Assembly (NCBI GenBank): GCA_020027875.1
Contig: JAHRHA010000017.1
Span: forward strand, 1 to 61,387
Source of the DNA: Micromonosporaceae bacterium
Lineage (GTDB): Bacteria; Actinomycetota; Actinomycetes; Mycobacteriales; Micromonosporaceae
DNA: 61,387 nucleotides
Direction: 5' to 3'
Shown: in pieces, positions 52,024 through 61,069 of the stretch
Layout of the letters: every line of letters begins with the position of its first letter
Position numbering within the stretch: position 1 is the first letter of the stretch
Position numbers and translations under genes: made by a program
Notes under the pieces: model-generated
What the model saw: only the letters and a program-made list of their open reading frames with translations
Told to the model about the DNA's origin: nothing
Database searches by the model: none

Positions 52024-53520
52024 TCATCGGACGACCTCCGTCGGGGCTTCATGAAGCTTTGGCGGTGGCGCGATGGTTCCGCCGACGGCCCCGAGGGAAG
52101 CCGGGCGGCGGGCGGCGTCAGAGATGCGCAACAGCAGCGCCAGCAACAGCCAGTTCGCCATTAGCGACGAGCCCCCGGCGGAGAGGAACGGCGTGGTCTG
52201 GCCGGTGAGCGGGATCAGCCCGCTCACCCCTCCGATGATGACGAAGACCTGCAGGCCGAGCGTGAATGCCAGGCCACCAGCGAGCAGCTTGCCGAACGAG
52301 TCCCGTACGGTCACCGCGGTCCGCAGACCACGCTGGATGATGAGCAGGTAGGCCACCAGCAGCGCGGTCAGTCCGAACAGGCCGATCTCCTCTCCCATGC
52401 CGGCGAAGATGAAGTCGTTGTGCACCTCCGGAACGACAAACCGGTCAGCGTCCGCGAGATACGGGATTCCATTGCCCGGGCCAGCGCCGAACAGCCCACC
52501 GGTCCCTAGTCCCAGAAGGGACTGTACAAGCTGGTAGCCCGTGTCCTCGGCGTCGGCGAACGGGTCCAGCCACACATCCACCCGCTCGGCGAAGCTGGTC
52601 AGCGGCCCGCCCATCGTCGCTCCCAGCGACCAGGCGAGGAACGCGCCCCCGAAGAACAGCAGTAGGCCGATGATGAGCCAGCTTGACCGTTCGGTGGCGA
52701 TGTAGAGCGTGACGACGAACATGCCGAAGTACATGAGCGACGTGCCGAGATCCTTCTCGAAGACCAGCACCATGAGACTCAGCAGCCACACGACCAGTAC
52801 GGGGCCGAGATCGCGCCCGCGCGGGAAGTCAACGCCGAGGATCCGCTTGCTGGCCAGCGACAGCACCTCGCGCTTGCGGACCAGGTAGTAGGCGAAGAAG
52901 GACAGCAGCGCCAGCTTGGCGAATTCGCCGGGCTGGATGGAGAAACCACCGACGAGAATCCACAGCTTGGCCCCGTTGACCACGGAGTACTGCGCGGGCA
53001 GCAGCGCCGGAATCATGACCAGGACGATGCCGACCAGGCCGAGGGTGTACGCGTACTTCGACAGCGACCGGTGGTCGCGAATGATGACGAGCAGAAGTAC
53101 GGCGCCGAACGCGGCCACCGCGGTCCATTGGATCTGCCGGTTCGCCATCCCGGTGAACACGGTGAGGTCGGCTCGCTGCTCGGGCGCCACCGCGCCGAGG
53201 TCCAACCGGCGCAGGAAGGCCACACCCAGACCGTTGATGAGAGCCACGGTCGGCAGGAGGACCGGGTCCGCGTACGGGGCCAGGAACCGGATCGCGACGT
53301 GGACGCCGAAGAAGATCAGAAAGAGTGCCGCCACCGGGACCCAGAAATCCGGCGTTACCTGCTCGAGCAGGCCCGTCTCCACCGCGCCCGAGTAGAGGAG
53401 CACCACCAACATCGCGAAAATCAGCAACGCCAGCTCCGCGCCCCGACGGGTACGCGGGCGCCGCCCAGCTCCGGCGACTGCCGGATTGGGTGCGGGCGCG
53501 GCGACGGCGGGGGCGGTCAC
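52024..53520 (-). CDS. rodA: SEDS glycosyltransferase RodA/FtsW
   Basis: A peptidoglycan polymerase of the SEDS family with ten or more membrane segments, 498 residues. The C-terminal signature LPLTG-like region here reads SGLIPLTGQTTPFLSAGGSS, and NLDxxxE-like residues are in the middle. The N-terminal tail is Ala/Pro-rich and faces the cytosol. The GTG at 53518-53520 starts it, 37 bases after pstP. It acts with PbpA in elongation or septation. Confidence 0.93.
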   Translation of the reverse strand: MTAPAVAAPAPNPAVAGAGRRPRTRRGAELALLIFAMLVVLLYSGAVETGLLEQVTPDFWVPVAALFLIFFGVHVAIRFLAPYADPVLLPTVALINGLGVAFLRRLDLGAVAPEQRADLTVFTGMANRQIQWTAVAAFGAVLLLVIIRDHRSLSKYAYTLGLVGIVLVMIPALLPAQYSVVNGAKLWILVGGFSIQPGEFAKLALLSFFAYYLVRKREVLSLASKRILGVDFPRGRDLGPVLVVWLLSLMVLVFEKDLGTSLMYFGMFVVTLYIATERSSWLIIGLLLFFGGAFLAWSLGATMGGPLTSFAERVDVWLDPFADAEDTGYQLVQSLLGLGTGGLFGAGPGNGIPYLADADRFVVPEVHNDFIFAGMGEEIGLFGLTALLVAYLLIIQRGLRTAVTVRDSFGKLLAGGLAFTLGLQVFVIIGGVSGLIPLTGQTTPFLSAGGSSLMANWLLLALLLRISDAARRPASLGAVGGTIAPPPKLHEAPTEVVR

Positions 53521-53557
53521 GACTCAATCCTCACGTGGTTCTCTCGAGGCCGGCGAC

Positions 53558-54925
53558 TCAACGGACGGCCGGACGGCAGTCCGGCGGGCCCGTCGGCGTC
53601 GGCTCTGGTGTTTGGACTGCGGCGGTCGTCGTGGGGCTCCCGACTGTCGGAGAGATTGCACCCGGCGACGGCGACGTGTTGGGGGTGGCCGTAACCGGCG
53701 CGGCAGTAGGGCAGTACGGCAGCACACTCTTGCTCAGTGGGTCCAGCAGCGTCTGTAGCTGCTGCCTGGCCTCCTCCTGGCTCTCCGCCGGTATGCCCTC
53801 CCTCACCTTGTCCTGCGCTACCGGGGTCAGTTCCTCGATCTTGGTGCCGCTCAGCAGGTCCACGGTCGACAGATCGAAGCCCGCGATCTCTCCGGGGATG
53901 CCCTGAAAGACGGCGATCGTCCCGTCATCTGTCACCCCCACGTAGTACTTGGACTGCGTGTATTGCCAGCCGAACCACAACCCCCCACCCAGCAGCGCGG
54001 CCAGCACGACCAGGATCAGCGCGGTGCGCAGCGGGTGCCTTTTGGGGCTCCCGTCCGCGTCGTCGGCGTCGGCGTCGGCTGGCGTGGCGTCGCGCGGTTG
54101 GGTCAAGGCCGAGGCCCGCGCCGCCGGCGTGGAAGCGTCAGCCGAGCTCGTCATGCCTCGGTCGTTGGCGGCCGCGCCACCCACGACCGGCGACTCCTCA
54201 ACGATGTCCGCGTCGGTCACGTCAGCGACGATCACCGTGATGTTGTCCGGGCCGCCACCACGAAGTGCGAGCTGGATCAGTCGCTCGGCGCATTGGTTGG
54301 GATCCGAGTACTCCCGCAGGGTCGCGGCGATGGTCTCGTCGGAGACCACGCCCGACAGGCCGTCGCTGCAGATCAGATAACGGTCGCCCGGCACGGCCTG
54401 ACGGACGGAGTACTCCGGATCCGCATCTCGACCGTCCAGCGCGCGCATGAGCAACGACTTCTGTGGATGGGTGTTCGCCTCCTCAGCGGTGATCCGACCT
54501 TCGTCGACCAGCAGCTGGACGTAGGTGTCGTCCCGGGTGATCTGCGCGAAGTCGCCATCTCGGATGAGGTAGGCGCGAGAGTCGCCGATGTGCACCATGC
54601 CGAACTTGCTGCCACCGAACAGCATTCCCGTCAGCGTGGTGCCCATGCCCTCCATGGCCGGGTTCTCGTCGACCGCGTCGCGGATCTGCTGATTGGCGGC
54701 GTCGACGGCCTGGCGCAACGCATCGACGGGGGCGTTGCCGGGCACGTCCTCGTCGAGATGGGCGAGGGCGGCGATGACGATGTTGCTGGCGACGTCACCG
54801 GCGGCCATGCCGCCCATTCCGTCGGCGACAGCGAGCAGCCGCGGGCCGGCGTACACGGAGTCCTGGTTCCCGTGTCGGATCAGGCCGCGGTCGCTGCGCG
54901 CCGCATAGCGCATGGTGAGTGTCAT
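53558..54925 (-). CDS. pstP: PP2C-type Ser/Thr phosphatase PstP
   Basis: The membrane-anchored PP2C phosphatase of 455 residues that dephosphorylates PknA, PknB and their targets. The domain spans about 1-240: LTMRYAARSDRGLIRHGNQD, LLAVADGMGGMAAGD, IGDSRAYLIRDGD, LICSDGLSGVVSDE, GGGPDNITVIVADV. These carry the aspartates that bind the metal pair. A linker rich in Asp/Ala leads to one membrane segment (HPLRTALILVVLAALLGGGLWF) and an external domain ending in a Pro/Thr-rich tail. The start ATG 54923-54925 overlaps the fhaB stop as ATGA. Confidence 0.94.
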   Translation of the reverse strand: MTLTMRYAARSDRGLIRHGNQDSVYAGPRLLAVADGMGGMAAGDVASNIVIAALAHLDEDVPGNAPVDALRQAVDAANQQIRDAVDENPAMEGMGTTLTGMLFGGSKFGMVHIGDSRAYLIRDGDFAQITRDDTYVQLLVDEGRITAEEANTHPQKSLLMRALDGRDADPEYSVRQAVPGDRYLICSDGLSGVVSDETIAATLREYSDPNQCAERLIQLALRGGGPDNITVIVADVTDADIVEESPVVGGAAANDRGMTSSADASTPAARASALTQPRDATPADADADDADGSPKRHPLRTALILVVLAALLGGGLWFGWQYTQSKYYVGVTDDGTIAVFQGIPGEIAGFDLSTVDLLSGTKIEELTPVAQDKVREGIPAESQEEARQQLQTLLDPLSKSVLPYCPTAAPVTATPNTSPSPGAISPTVGSPTTTAAVQTPEPTPTGPPDCRPAVR

Positions 54926-55401
54926 GGCCTCAGCTCGAGGGAAGTGCGGCCGATGCGGATCGGCACGCCGAGGGGTACGGGGGTTGGTGCGGTGACCTTG
55001 GCTCGGTCGAGGTAGGTGCCGTTGGTGGAGCCGAGGTCCTCCACGAACCACTGCCCCGCGCGTGGCACCAGTCGAGCGTGGCGCGCGGAGGCGTAGTCGT
55101 CGGTGATCACGAGGGTCGAGTCCTCGGCCCGGCCTATCGTGATCTGGGCCTCGCCGAGGGAGAGCCGGGTTCCGGCCAGTGCCCCCTCGGTAACGAAGAG
55201 GTGATGCGCGGCACGTCCACGCTTGACCTTGGCCGGGCGCCCCCCCGTGGTCACGCCCACCCCCCGTGGTGCGGCCACAAGCCGGCTCGAACGCGCCCCC
55301 ACGAACAGATCGCGCCGGATCACCCCGACCACCGTGAATACGAAGATCCACAGAAGGACGAGGAACCCGTAGCGGGCGACGTTGATGACGATCTCGGGCA
55401 A
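54922..55401 (-). CDS. fhaB: FHA-domain protein FhaB
   Basis: A 159-residue protein. The N-terminal membrane segment (INVARYGFLVLLWIFVFTVV) is followed by a basic linker and one FHA domain near residues 75-158 with SLGEAQITIGRAEDSTLVIT, SARHARLVP and LGSTNGTYLDRA, the phosphothreonine-recognition core. It serves as an adaptor of PknA/PknB signalling in cell-wall synthesis. It lies between fhaA and pstP. Confidence 0.93.
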   Translation of the reverse strand: MPEIVINVARYGFLVLLWIFVFTVVGVIRRDLFVGARSSRLVAAPRGVGVTTGGRPAKVKRGRAAHHLFVTEGALAGTRLSLGEAQITIGRAEDSTLVITDDYASARHARLVPRAGQWFVEDLGSTNGTYLDRAKVTAPTPVPLGVPIRIGRTSLELRP

Positions 55402-55406
55402 GGTAG

Positions 55407-56171
55407 TTAGCCGTCCACTCGGAACGTCAGTGTGGTCGTTCCGAGTTGGATCATGTCACCCGGGTTCAGCGCTACCGCGGAGATGCGCTGGCCGTTGACG
55501 GAGGTTCCGTTCGTGGAGCCGAGGTCGGTGAGAACGATCTGGGCCCCGTCGAAGTCGATGCGTGCGTGACGGCGCGAGATGCCGACATCGGGTAGGCGCA
55601 GGTTCGCCTGATCGCCCCGGCCGATGACGGTTGATCCGATGGAGAGCGGGTAGGTGCGCCCATCGTTGGAGATAAGGCGGGCGTTGCGAGCCGGACCGGC
55701 CTGCATCGGGACTCCACCGCCGGGGTATCCGCCCTGCTGTGCATAGGAGGCGTAGCCCGGGCCCGCGTCGTATCCCGCCGGAGCCGGAGCCACATCCCCG
55801 CCCGTGTACACCTCCGCGGTGACGCGGAACATGCCCGTGTCGAGGCCCTCGCCCCGCTCGATCTCCACGATCACATCGCCATAGACCGTCCACCCCTGCT
55901 CGCCGATGAACTCGGCCTGAGACTGGGCCAGTTCCTGGGCGAGCGCGGCGGCGTACGGCGCGAGGCGACTGTGGTCGTACGGGGACAGGTCGATCACGTA
56001 GCGGTTGGGCACCAGCGTGCGTCCCCCGGCGAGGATCGCCTTGTGTGCCTCCGCCTCCCGTTGCATGGCATTGAGGATCTCCACGGGGTGGACGACCCCC
56101 TTGAACACCTTGGCGAAGGCCCCTTCCACAAGGCCTTCCAATCGCTTCTCAAAGCGTTGCAGCACGCTCAC
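55407..56171 (-). CDS. fhaA: FHA-domain protein FhaA with DUF3662
   Basis: A 254-residue protein. The N-terminal DUF3662 domain (MSVLQRFEKRLEGLVEGAF to about residue 120) is followed by a Gly/Tyr/Pro-rich linker (YDAGPGYASYAQQGGYPGG) and a C-terminal FHA domain: GSTVIGRGDQANLRLPDVGI, SRRHARIDFDGAQ, LTDLGSTNGTSVNGQRI. It recruits phosphothreonine proteins in peptidoglycan control. The first gene of the fhaA-fhaB-pstP-rodA-pbpA-pknA-pknB operon on the minus strand; its promoter lies in 56172-56300. Confidence 0.93.
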   Translation of the reverse strand: MSVLQRFEKRLEGLVEGAFAKVFKGVVHPVEILNAMQREAEAHKAILAGGRTLVPNRYVIDLSPYDHSRLAPYAAALAQELAQSQAEFIGEQGWTVYGDVIVEIERGEGLDTGMFRVTAEVYTGGDVAPAPAGYDAGPGYASYAQQGGYPGGGVPMQAGPARNARLISNDGRTYPLSIGSTVIGRGDQANLRLPDVGISRRHARIDFDGAQIVLTDLGSTNGTSVNGQRISAVALNPGDMIQLGTTTLTFRVDG

Positions 56172-56469
56172 AGCAAGCCCTTCCGTTCGCGACTGGCCGG
56201 TACCGCTCGCGCCTGCGTTCGCTGACTTGCGGTCTCGCGCTCACTCGTCCTCCGCGGTCCGTCGAGGACACGATCGTATCCGGCCCGTGCACTCCTATCC
56301 GCGTACCGACCGGCTGGGGCATGTTACTCTGCCCAGGCGCTTCGCGAGGTGCGCACGAGCCTGGTGGGATCCGGCTCGCCCCTTCGCCGGATCACGGTCT
56401 ATCCTGGTCCACGCTACGGGGTCGAGCAATGCCCGGCTCCACTCGCAATTCCCGGCACAGGGGTCGCCA

Positions 56470-56552
56470 GGGGGAGTGGCGGAATGGCAGACGCGCACGG
56501 TTCAGGTCCGTGTGCCCGAAAGGGCGTGAGGGTTCAACTCCCTCCTTCCCCA
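56470..56552 (+). tRNA. tRNA-Leu (anticodon CAG)
   Basis: The 83-base cloverleaf has acceptor GGGGGAG paired with CTTCCCC (one G-T), D arm GCGGAATGGCAGACGC, anticodon stem-loop CACGG-TTCAGGT-CCGTG with CAG at 56503-56505, a long variable arm (class II, typical of Leu), T arm GAGGG-TTCAACT-CCCTC, and discriminator A. CCA is not encoded (the next bases are CCC). It decodes CUG. A strong terminator follows. Confidence 0.96.
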
Positions 56553-56560
56553 CCCTGACG

Positions 56561-56597
56561 AGGAGTCCCGCTCGGTTCGAGTGGGGCTCCTTTCTTT
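56561..56597 (+). terminator. Rho-independent terminator after tRNA-Leu
   Basis: The stem AGGAGTCCCGCTCG ... GAGTGGGGCTCCT with a short GTTC loop is followed by TTCTTT. It lies eight bases after the tRNA and ends its transcript. Confidence 0.85.
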
Positions 56598-56886
56598 CCA
56601 CCTCGGGTGTGTCTGGTTTTCGCCTAGCAGCTGTCCGATTGCCGCCAGCGGTAGGGCGCTGACCAGGAATTAGTCACTATGAGTGGATTCGACGACTACA
56701 GGCTGTCGGTTCTTCGATGGCTCAGCTTTTTGGGTCAGTTTCGCGACACGCCGCACAGGTAACTACACGGCTGTCATTCGGTGTGCCGAGGATGGAGGTC
56801 TGGGCGATTGGCTTCGGCCTGCCCGGGGGGAAGGACCGCCGAACACCACGACCTTAGATTGTTCAGCCATTACCGAGGAGAGACCC

Positions 56887-57861
56887 GTGCAACTGCCACA
56901 GCTGAGACGCATCCGCTGGGCCGTCCGTGCCGCCCTCATTCTTGGCGTCGCCGCGTCAGTGGCCGCCAATGTGCTACACGCCCAGCCGAACCCCATCAGC
57001 CAAACCATCTCCGCGTGGCCACCCCTGGCCCTGCTGCTCACGATTGAGCTGACCTCGCGCATTCCGATGCATAAACCGCTCCTGGCCGCTGTCCGAGTGA
57101 CCGCGACCGTCACCATCGCCAGCATCGCCGCGTGGGTGTCGTACTGGCACATGAAGGACGTGGCCGTCCGCTTCGGCGAGACGGAGATCTCCGCCTACCT
57201 GCTCCCGATCTCCGTCGACGGCCTGATCGTGGTCGCCAGCGTGAGCCTGGTGGAGCTCGCCGGTCGCATCCGGTGGCTGGAGGACCAGCGGTCCAAGGCG
57301 GCAATGGCCGCAGCGAACGCTCCGGCCCCCGCCCTAGCGGTCGCGCCGGTCCAGTTCGTTCAGCCGCCCGAGCCTCCGCGTCTGGCGCCGACGAGCGCGC
57401 CGGACCGGGCCTTTCCGGCCGCCCCGGAGGCCGAACCCGTCGTGGCCGCCCAGGCCGGCTGGGCGAGCGAGGCGTCGGCCCTCCTCGAGGGCGATCCCCG
57501 CGTCCCATCCCAGTCGATGAGCATCGCGCCGGTCAGCCCGGCCGTGGTTGCAACAAGGCCGGCGACGCCTCGCGTCAACGGTTCCACGCCGGCGGCCCGG
57601 CCCGGTGTCACGCGCGCGGCGGCCTCCGCACCGGCACGTAAGGTGGTCAGTGCGCCGACGATCAGTGCGGCCGACTCCAACACCCCGAAACCGCGGCGCC
57701 CGGTCCAGGAGACTGCGAATCTCGCCGCCGAGATCGAGCGGATGCACCCCGGCATCAGCCAGGACGACCTGGCCGAGCAGCTCGGCATCAGCGCCGAGCG
57801 GTTGCGCGCCGTGCGGCGCGAGGCCGGGGAGAGCCGCGCGGCTGCCACCGCAAGGCACTGA
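56887..57861 (+). CDS. DUF2637 membrane protein with C-terminal helix-turn-helix (SpdB-like)
   Basis: A 324-residue protein beginning at the GTG at 56887 after GAGGAGAGA. Residues 10-110 have four membrane helices in the DUF2637 pattern (AVRAALILGVAASVAANVLH, WPPLALLLTIELTSRIPMHK, ISAYLLPISVDGLIVVASVSL). A Pro/Ala-rich linker leads to a C-terminal helix-turn-helix AEIERMHPGISQDDLAEQLG and ISAERLRAVRREAGESRAA. DUF2637 proteins such as SpdB act in plasmid or ICE spread in mycelium. Here it lies next to a tRNA gene, without an integrase or translocase. It may therefore be a fixed chromosomal protein or an ICE remnant. Confidence 0.72.
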   Translation: MQLPQLRRIRWAVRAALILGVAASVAANVLHAQPNPISQTISAWPPLALLLTIELTSRIPMHKPLLAAVRVTATVTIASIAAWVSYWHMKDVAVRFGETEISAYLLPISVDGLIVVASVSLVELAGRIRWLEDQRSKAAMAAANAPAPALAVAPVQFVQPPEPPRLAPTSAPDRAFPAAPEAEPVVAAQAGWASEASALLEGDPRVPSQSMSIAPVSPAVVATRPATPRVNGSTPAARPGVTRAAASAPARKVVSAPTISAADSNTPKPRRPVQETANLAAEIERMHPGISQDDLAEQLGISAERLRAVRREAGESRAAATARH

Positions 57862-57966
57862 CCAGCATCCGAGGCCGTCGGGGCCTCGGATCAGACCGGG
57901 TAAGCTGCGGTCTGGTCCGAGGCCCGAAGTCTTTCCGGGCGAGCAGCACTACCAAGGGAGCAATCC

Positions 57967-59046
57967 TTGAGCGTCGCACTGGTCACCGGGTCGGCGGGAC
58001 TGATCGGCTCCGAGGCAGTCCGCCACTTCGCCGGCATGGGCCTGGACGTCGTCGGCATCGACAACGACATGCGGCGCTACTTCTTCGGCGAGGACGGCTC
58101 GACGGCCTGGAGCCTGCTCCGGCTGATCAATGAGCTCGGTGACGCGTACACGCACTTCGACGTCGACATCCGCGACCGGGAGGGCCTGTCACAGGTCTTC
58201 AAGAAGTACGGTGCCGACATCGCCGTCGTGATCCACACCGCCGCGCAACCTAGCCACGACTGGGCCGCCAAGGAGCCGTACACGGATTTCGACGTCAACG
58301 CCGTTGGCACGCTCAACGTGCTGGAGAGCACCCGCCAGTACGCGATCGAGGCGCCGTTCATCCACTGCTCTACCAATAAGGTGTACGGCGACCGCCCCAA
58401 CACGCTGCCCCTCGCCGAACTGGACACGCGATACGAGATTGAGTCTGGGCACCCTTACGAGCAGGGCATCACCGAGGACATGTCGATCGATCACAGCCTT
58501 CACTCGATCTTTGGCGTCTCCAAGGTGGCGGCAGACATCATGGTGCAGGAGTACGGGCGCTACTTCGGGATGAAGACCGCCTCGTTCCGGGGCGGCACGC
58601 TCACCGGCCCGGCCCACTCCGCCGCCGAACTTCACGGCTACCTCGGGTACCTCATGCGGTGTGTCATGGAGGGCCGCACCTACAACCTCTACGGGTACAA
58701 AGGCAAGATGGTCCGCGACGCTATCCACTCGCACGATGTGCTCACCGCCTTCGAGGCGTTCTTCCGCAACCCGCGCTCGGCCGAGGTCTACAACCTAGGC
58801 GGGGGACGGTTCTCCAACGCATCGCACATCGAGGCGTTCCGCATCGCCGAGGAGATCTCGGGACACCAGGCGAAGATCAACTATGTGGAGCAGAACCGGG
58901 TCGGCGACCACCAGTGGTACATCAGCAGCATGGCCAAGTTCGAGACGCACTACCCGGGCTGGAGGATGACCTACGACGTACCGGCCATTCTGCGGGAGAT
59001 CCACGAGGCGAACGCGGACAAGTGGGTCCCGGGCGTCGACACATGA
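57967..59046 (+). CDS. NAD-dependent epimerase/dehydratase (CDP-tyvelose 2-epimerase-like)
   Basis: A short-chain dehydrogenase-type sugar epimerase, 359 residues. It has the TTG start at 57967 after AAGGGAG (the predicted start [19 protein letters not shown]). The nucleotide loop GSAGLIG, the catalytic YxxxK-like segment [19 protein letters not shown] and the ending [20 protein letters not shown] are visible. The likeness is to the CDP-paratose/tyvelose epimerase subgroup; the true sugar is not known. The stop overlaps the start of the WecB-like gene by four bases. Confidence 0.82.
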   Translation: MSVALVTGSAGLIGSEAVRHFAGMGLDVVGIDNDMRRYFFGEDGSTAWSLLRLINELGDAYTHFDVDIRDREGLSQVFKKYGADIAVVIHTAAQPSHDWAAKEPYTDFDVNAVGTLNVLESTRQYAIEAPFIHCSTNKVYGDRPNTLPLAELDTRYEIESGHPYEQGITEDMSIDHSLHSIFGVSKVAADIMVQEYGRYFGMKTASFRGGTLTGPAHSAAELHGYLGYLMRCVMEGRTYNLYGYKGKMVRDAIHSHDVLTAFEAFFRNPRSAEVYNLGGGRFSNASHIEAFRIAEEISGHQAKINYVEQNRVGDHQWYISSMAKFETHYPGWRMTYDVPAILREIHEANADKWVPGVDT

Positions 59047-59849
59047 TCGACCAGGGTAAGCGCAACGTTCTGGGCGTCCTGGTCGACGCGATCGACTACC
59101 AGGCGGCCACCGAGAAGGTGCTCGCCGCGGCCCGGGAGCGCCGTCCGCTGGCGTTGACCGCGTTGGCCGTTCACGGCGTGATGACCGGCGTGCAGGATCG
59201 AGCACACGCCGCCCGCCTCAACGGGTTCGATGTGGTGACGCCGGACGGGCAGCCGGTGCGGTGGGCGCTGAACCTCCTGCACGGCGCGCGTCTGACCGAT
59301 CGGGTCTATGGTCCGGCGCTGATGCTGGGGGTGCTGCGCAGCTGCGCGGATGAAGGCCTGCCGGTGTATCTCTACGGCTCGACTGAGGCGACACTGGACC
59401 GGCTCGTGTCATCGCTGCATGACGCGATACCCGCATTGAAGATCGTCGGCATCGAGGCGTCGAAGTTCCGCCCGGTCCGGCCGGGTGAGGACGTCGAGAT
59501 CGCCGCGCGGATCCGCGAGTCGCAAGCCCGGCTCCTGCTGGTGGGACTCGGCTGCCCACGCCAGGAAATCTTCACGTTCGCCATGCGGCCGCTGCTGGAC
59601 ATACCGCTGATGGCCGTGGGTGCCGCATTTGACTACCACGCGGGCCAGCTGCGAAAGCCGCCACTGTGGATGCAGCGGTACGCGCTGGAGTGGCTCTGGC
59701 GGCTCGGCCTCGAGCCTCGGCGGCTCTGGCGGCGCTACCTTCTGCTCAACCCCGCCTACCTGGCCCGGCTCTCCGCACAGAAGGCGCGGGTATGGCGGGC
59801 GACCCCGCCGCCCCCCGCCGTGGACCGGCCAAGCTCGTTCGCGGTCTGA
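59043..59849 (+). CDS. WecB/TagA/CpsF family glycosyltransferase
   Basis: A 268-residue GT26-type transferase that adds a sugar to a polyprenyl-linked lipid in glycan synthesis. Family blocks: [69 protein letters not shown] and [13 protein letters not shown]. The C-terminal Pro-rich end is exposed. It is translated with the epimerase, so they should make and add the same sugar, as part of the surface glycan program in this region. Confidence 0.88.
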   Translation: MIDQGKRNVLGVLVDAIDYQAATEKVLAAARERRPLALTALAVHGVMTGVQDRAHAARLNGFDVVTPDGQPVRWALNLLHGARLTDRVYGPALMLGVLRSCADEGLPVYLYGSTEATLDRLVSSLHDAIPALKIVGIEASKFRPVRPGEDVEIAARIRESQARLLLVGLGCPRQEIFTFAMRPLLDIPLMAVGAAFDYHAGQLRKPPLWMQRYALEWLWRLGLEPRRLWRRYLLLNPAYLARLSAQKARVWRATPPPPAVDRPSSFAV

Positions 59850-59859
59850 CGCTGGCCAG

Positions 59860-60837
59860 CTAGACCCGGTCGGGGTACGCGGCCCGGCCAATCTCGACGA
59901 GGCGGGTCCGGGTGGCGTCGTCGCAGAGGGCGCCGGCGAGACCCGCGGCGTACGCATCGGCTGCCGACACCCCCAGCGAGGCGGCCAGCTCGTACTCCCG
60001 GCCGAGGTCCGTGCCGAACATGGCCGGGTCGTCTGTGTTGATGGAGCACATCACTCCTGCGGCGCGAAGCTCGGGCAACGGGTGTGCCTCGAGCGACGCG
60101 ACGACCCCGGTGCGCAGATTTGACGTGGGGCAGACGTCGAGTACCAGATCCCGATCCACTATCTCGGCCAACACCGACGGGTCCTCAATGGCTCGGATGC
60201 CGTGCCGTATCCGGTCGGGGTCCATGGAGAGGATCTCACGGATGGAATCCGGCCCGGCGGCTTCGCCGGCGTGTGGCACGATCGCAAGGCCACCATCGCG
60301 AGCGATGTCGAAGGCCTTGCGGTACGGCTCGGCCGGCCGGTCCTCCATGCCCCCAAGCCCGAGTCCGAGGACGCCGCTGTCGGCGTAGCGCACCGCGACG
60401 CGGGCCACCTCCTCCGCCGCGGCCGGATCCAGCCCGCGGTAAAGGTCTGGGGTGAACCGGACCATTACGCCGTGCCGCTCGGACGCCTCGACCGCACCAT
60501 CGGCGTACCCAGAGAAGATGTCGTCGGACCGCAGCCCGTGCTGCATGCGCTCGCCAGGCGAGAAGATCCCCTCGAGATACACGGCGCCGAACCGGGCCGC
60601 CTCGGCCGCGTACTCGACCACCACCTGGCGAAAGTCGTCGCGCGTGCGGAGGCAATTCGTGGTCAGGATCCACACATCGATGAAGTGCGCGAAGTCGGCG
60701 AACTCGTAGACGGCCGCCAGGCCTTCCACCGTGTCGGCGGGCAGCGCCTCACCATTGCGCCGGGCGATGTCCAGCAGCGTCCGAGGCCGGATGGAGCCCT
60801 CGAGGTGGATGTGCAGCTCGATCTTCGGCACGGTCAC
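59860..60837 (-). CDS. add: Adenosine deaminase
   Basis: A 325-residue zinc-dependent deaminase that converts adenosine (and deoxyadenosine) to inosine in purine salvage. The GTG at 60835-60837 begins VTVPKIELHIHLEGS, with the two zinc His residues. Next come the LGLGGMED region, the His in VPHAGEAAG, VCPTSNLRTG and the catalytic NTDDPAMFGT. It is convergent with the WecB-like gene (10-base gap). An upstream in-frame extension to 60966 is Arg/Ser-rich and rejected. Confidence 0.9.
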   Translation of the reverse strand: MTVPKIELHIHLEGSIRPRTLLDIARRNGEALPADTVEGLAAVYEFADFAHFIDVWILTTNCLRTRDDFRQVVVEYAAEAARFGAVYLEGIFSPGERMQHGLRSDDIFSGYADGAVEASERHGVMVRFTPDLYRGLDPAAAEEVARVAVRYADSGVLGLGLGGMEDRPAEPYRKAFDIARDGGLAIVPHAGEAAGPDSIREILSMDPDRIRHGIRAIEDPSVLAEIVDRDLVLDVCPTSNLRTGVVASLEAHPLPELRAAGVMCSINTDDPAMFGTDLGREYELAASLGVSAADAYAAGLAGALCDDATRTRLVEIGRAAYPDRV

Positions 60838-60868
60838 GGATGACAGGGTACGGGGAGGGCGAGCGACG

Positions 60869-61069
60869 TCAGAGGTCGAACTCGCCGTCTTTCGCGCCGT
60901 CGACGAAGGCGTCCCACTCGCTTCGCGTGAAGACGAGGACGGGGCCGGTCGGGTTCTTCGAGTCACGAACCGCGATCGCTCCGTCCACGAACGCCACCTC
61001 GACGCAGTTATCCGTCCATGGGCCGGATCGGGAGCTCTTCCGCCAGACGGCGCCGGTGAGGTCGATCAT
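60869..61069 (-). CDS. DUF397 protein
   Basis: A 66-residue protein with the DUF397 pattern VWRKSSRSGPWTDNCVEVAF and the ending TRSEWDAFVDGAKDGEFDL. Such proteins are paired with HTH/DUF5753 regulators in Streptomyces and relatives. Its start (after GGAGCC) overlaps the regulator's stop by four bases (61066-61069). The pair may act in morphological or secondary metabolism control and has been suggested to be antitoxin-like; the role is unproven. Confidence 0.85.
   Translation of the reverse strand: MIDLTGAVWRKSSRSGPWTDNCVEVAFVDGAIAVRDSKNPTGPVLVFTRSEWDAFVDGAKDGEFDL

Noticed and set aside
50451..52208. Long plus-strand frame of 585 codons opposite pbpA and rodA
   Set aside because: It mirrors two well supported genes; the composition is shadow-like and no ribosome site or motif is present.
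56470..57861. Complete integrative conjugative element at the tRNA
   Set aside because: No integrase, translocase or second tRNA fragment is visible, and only one DUF2637 gene is present.
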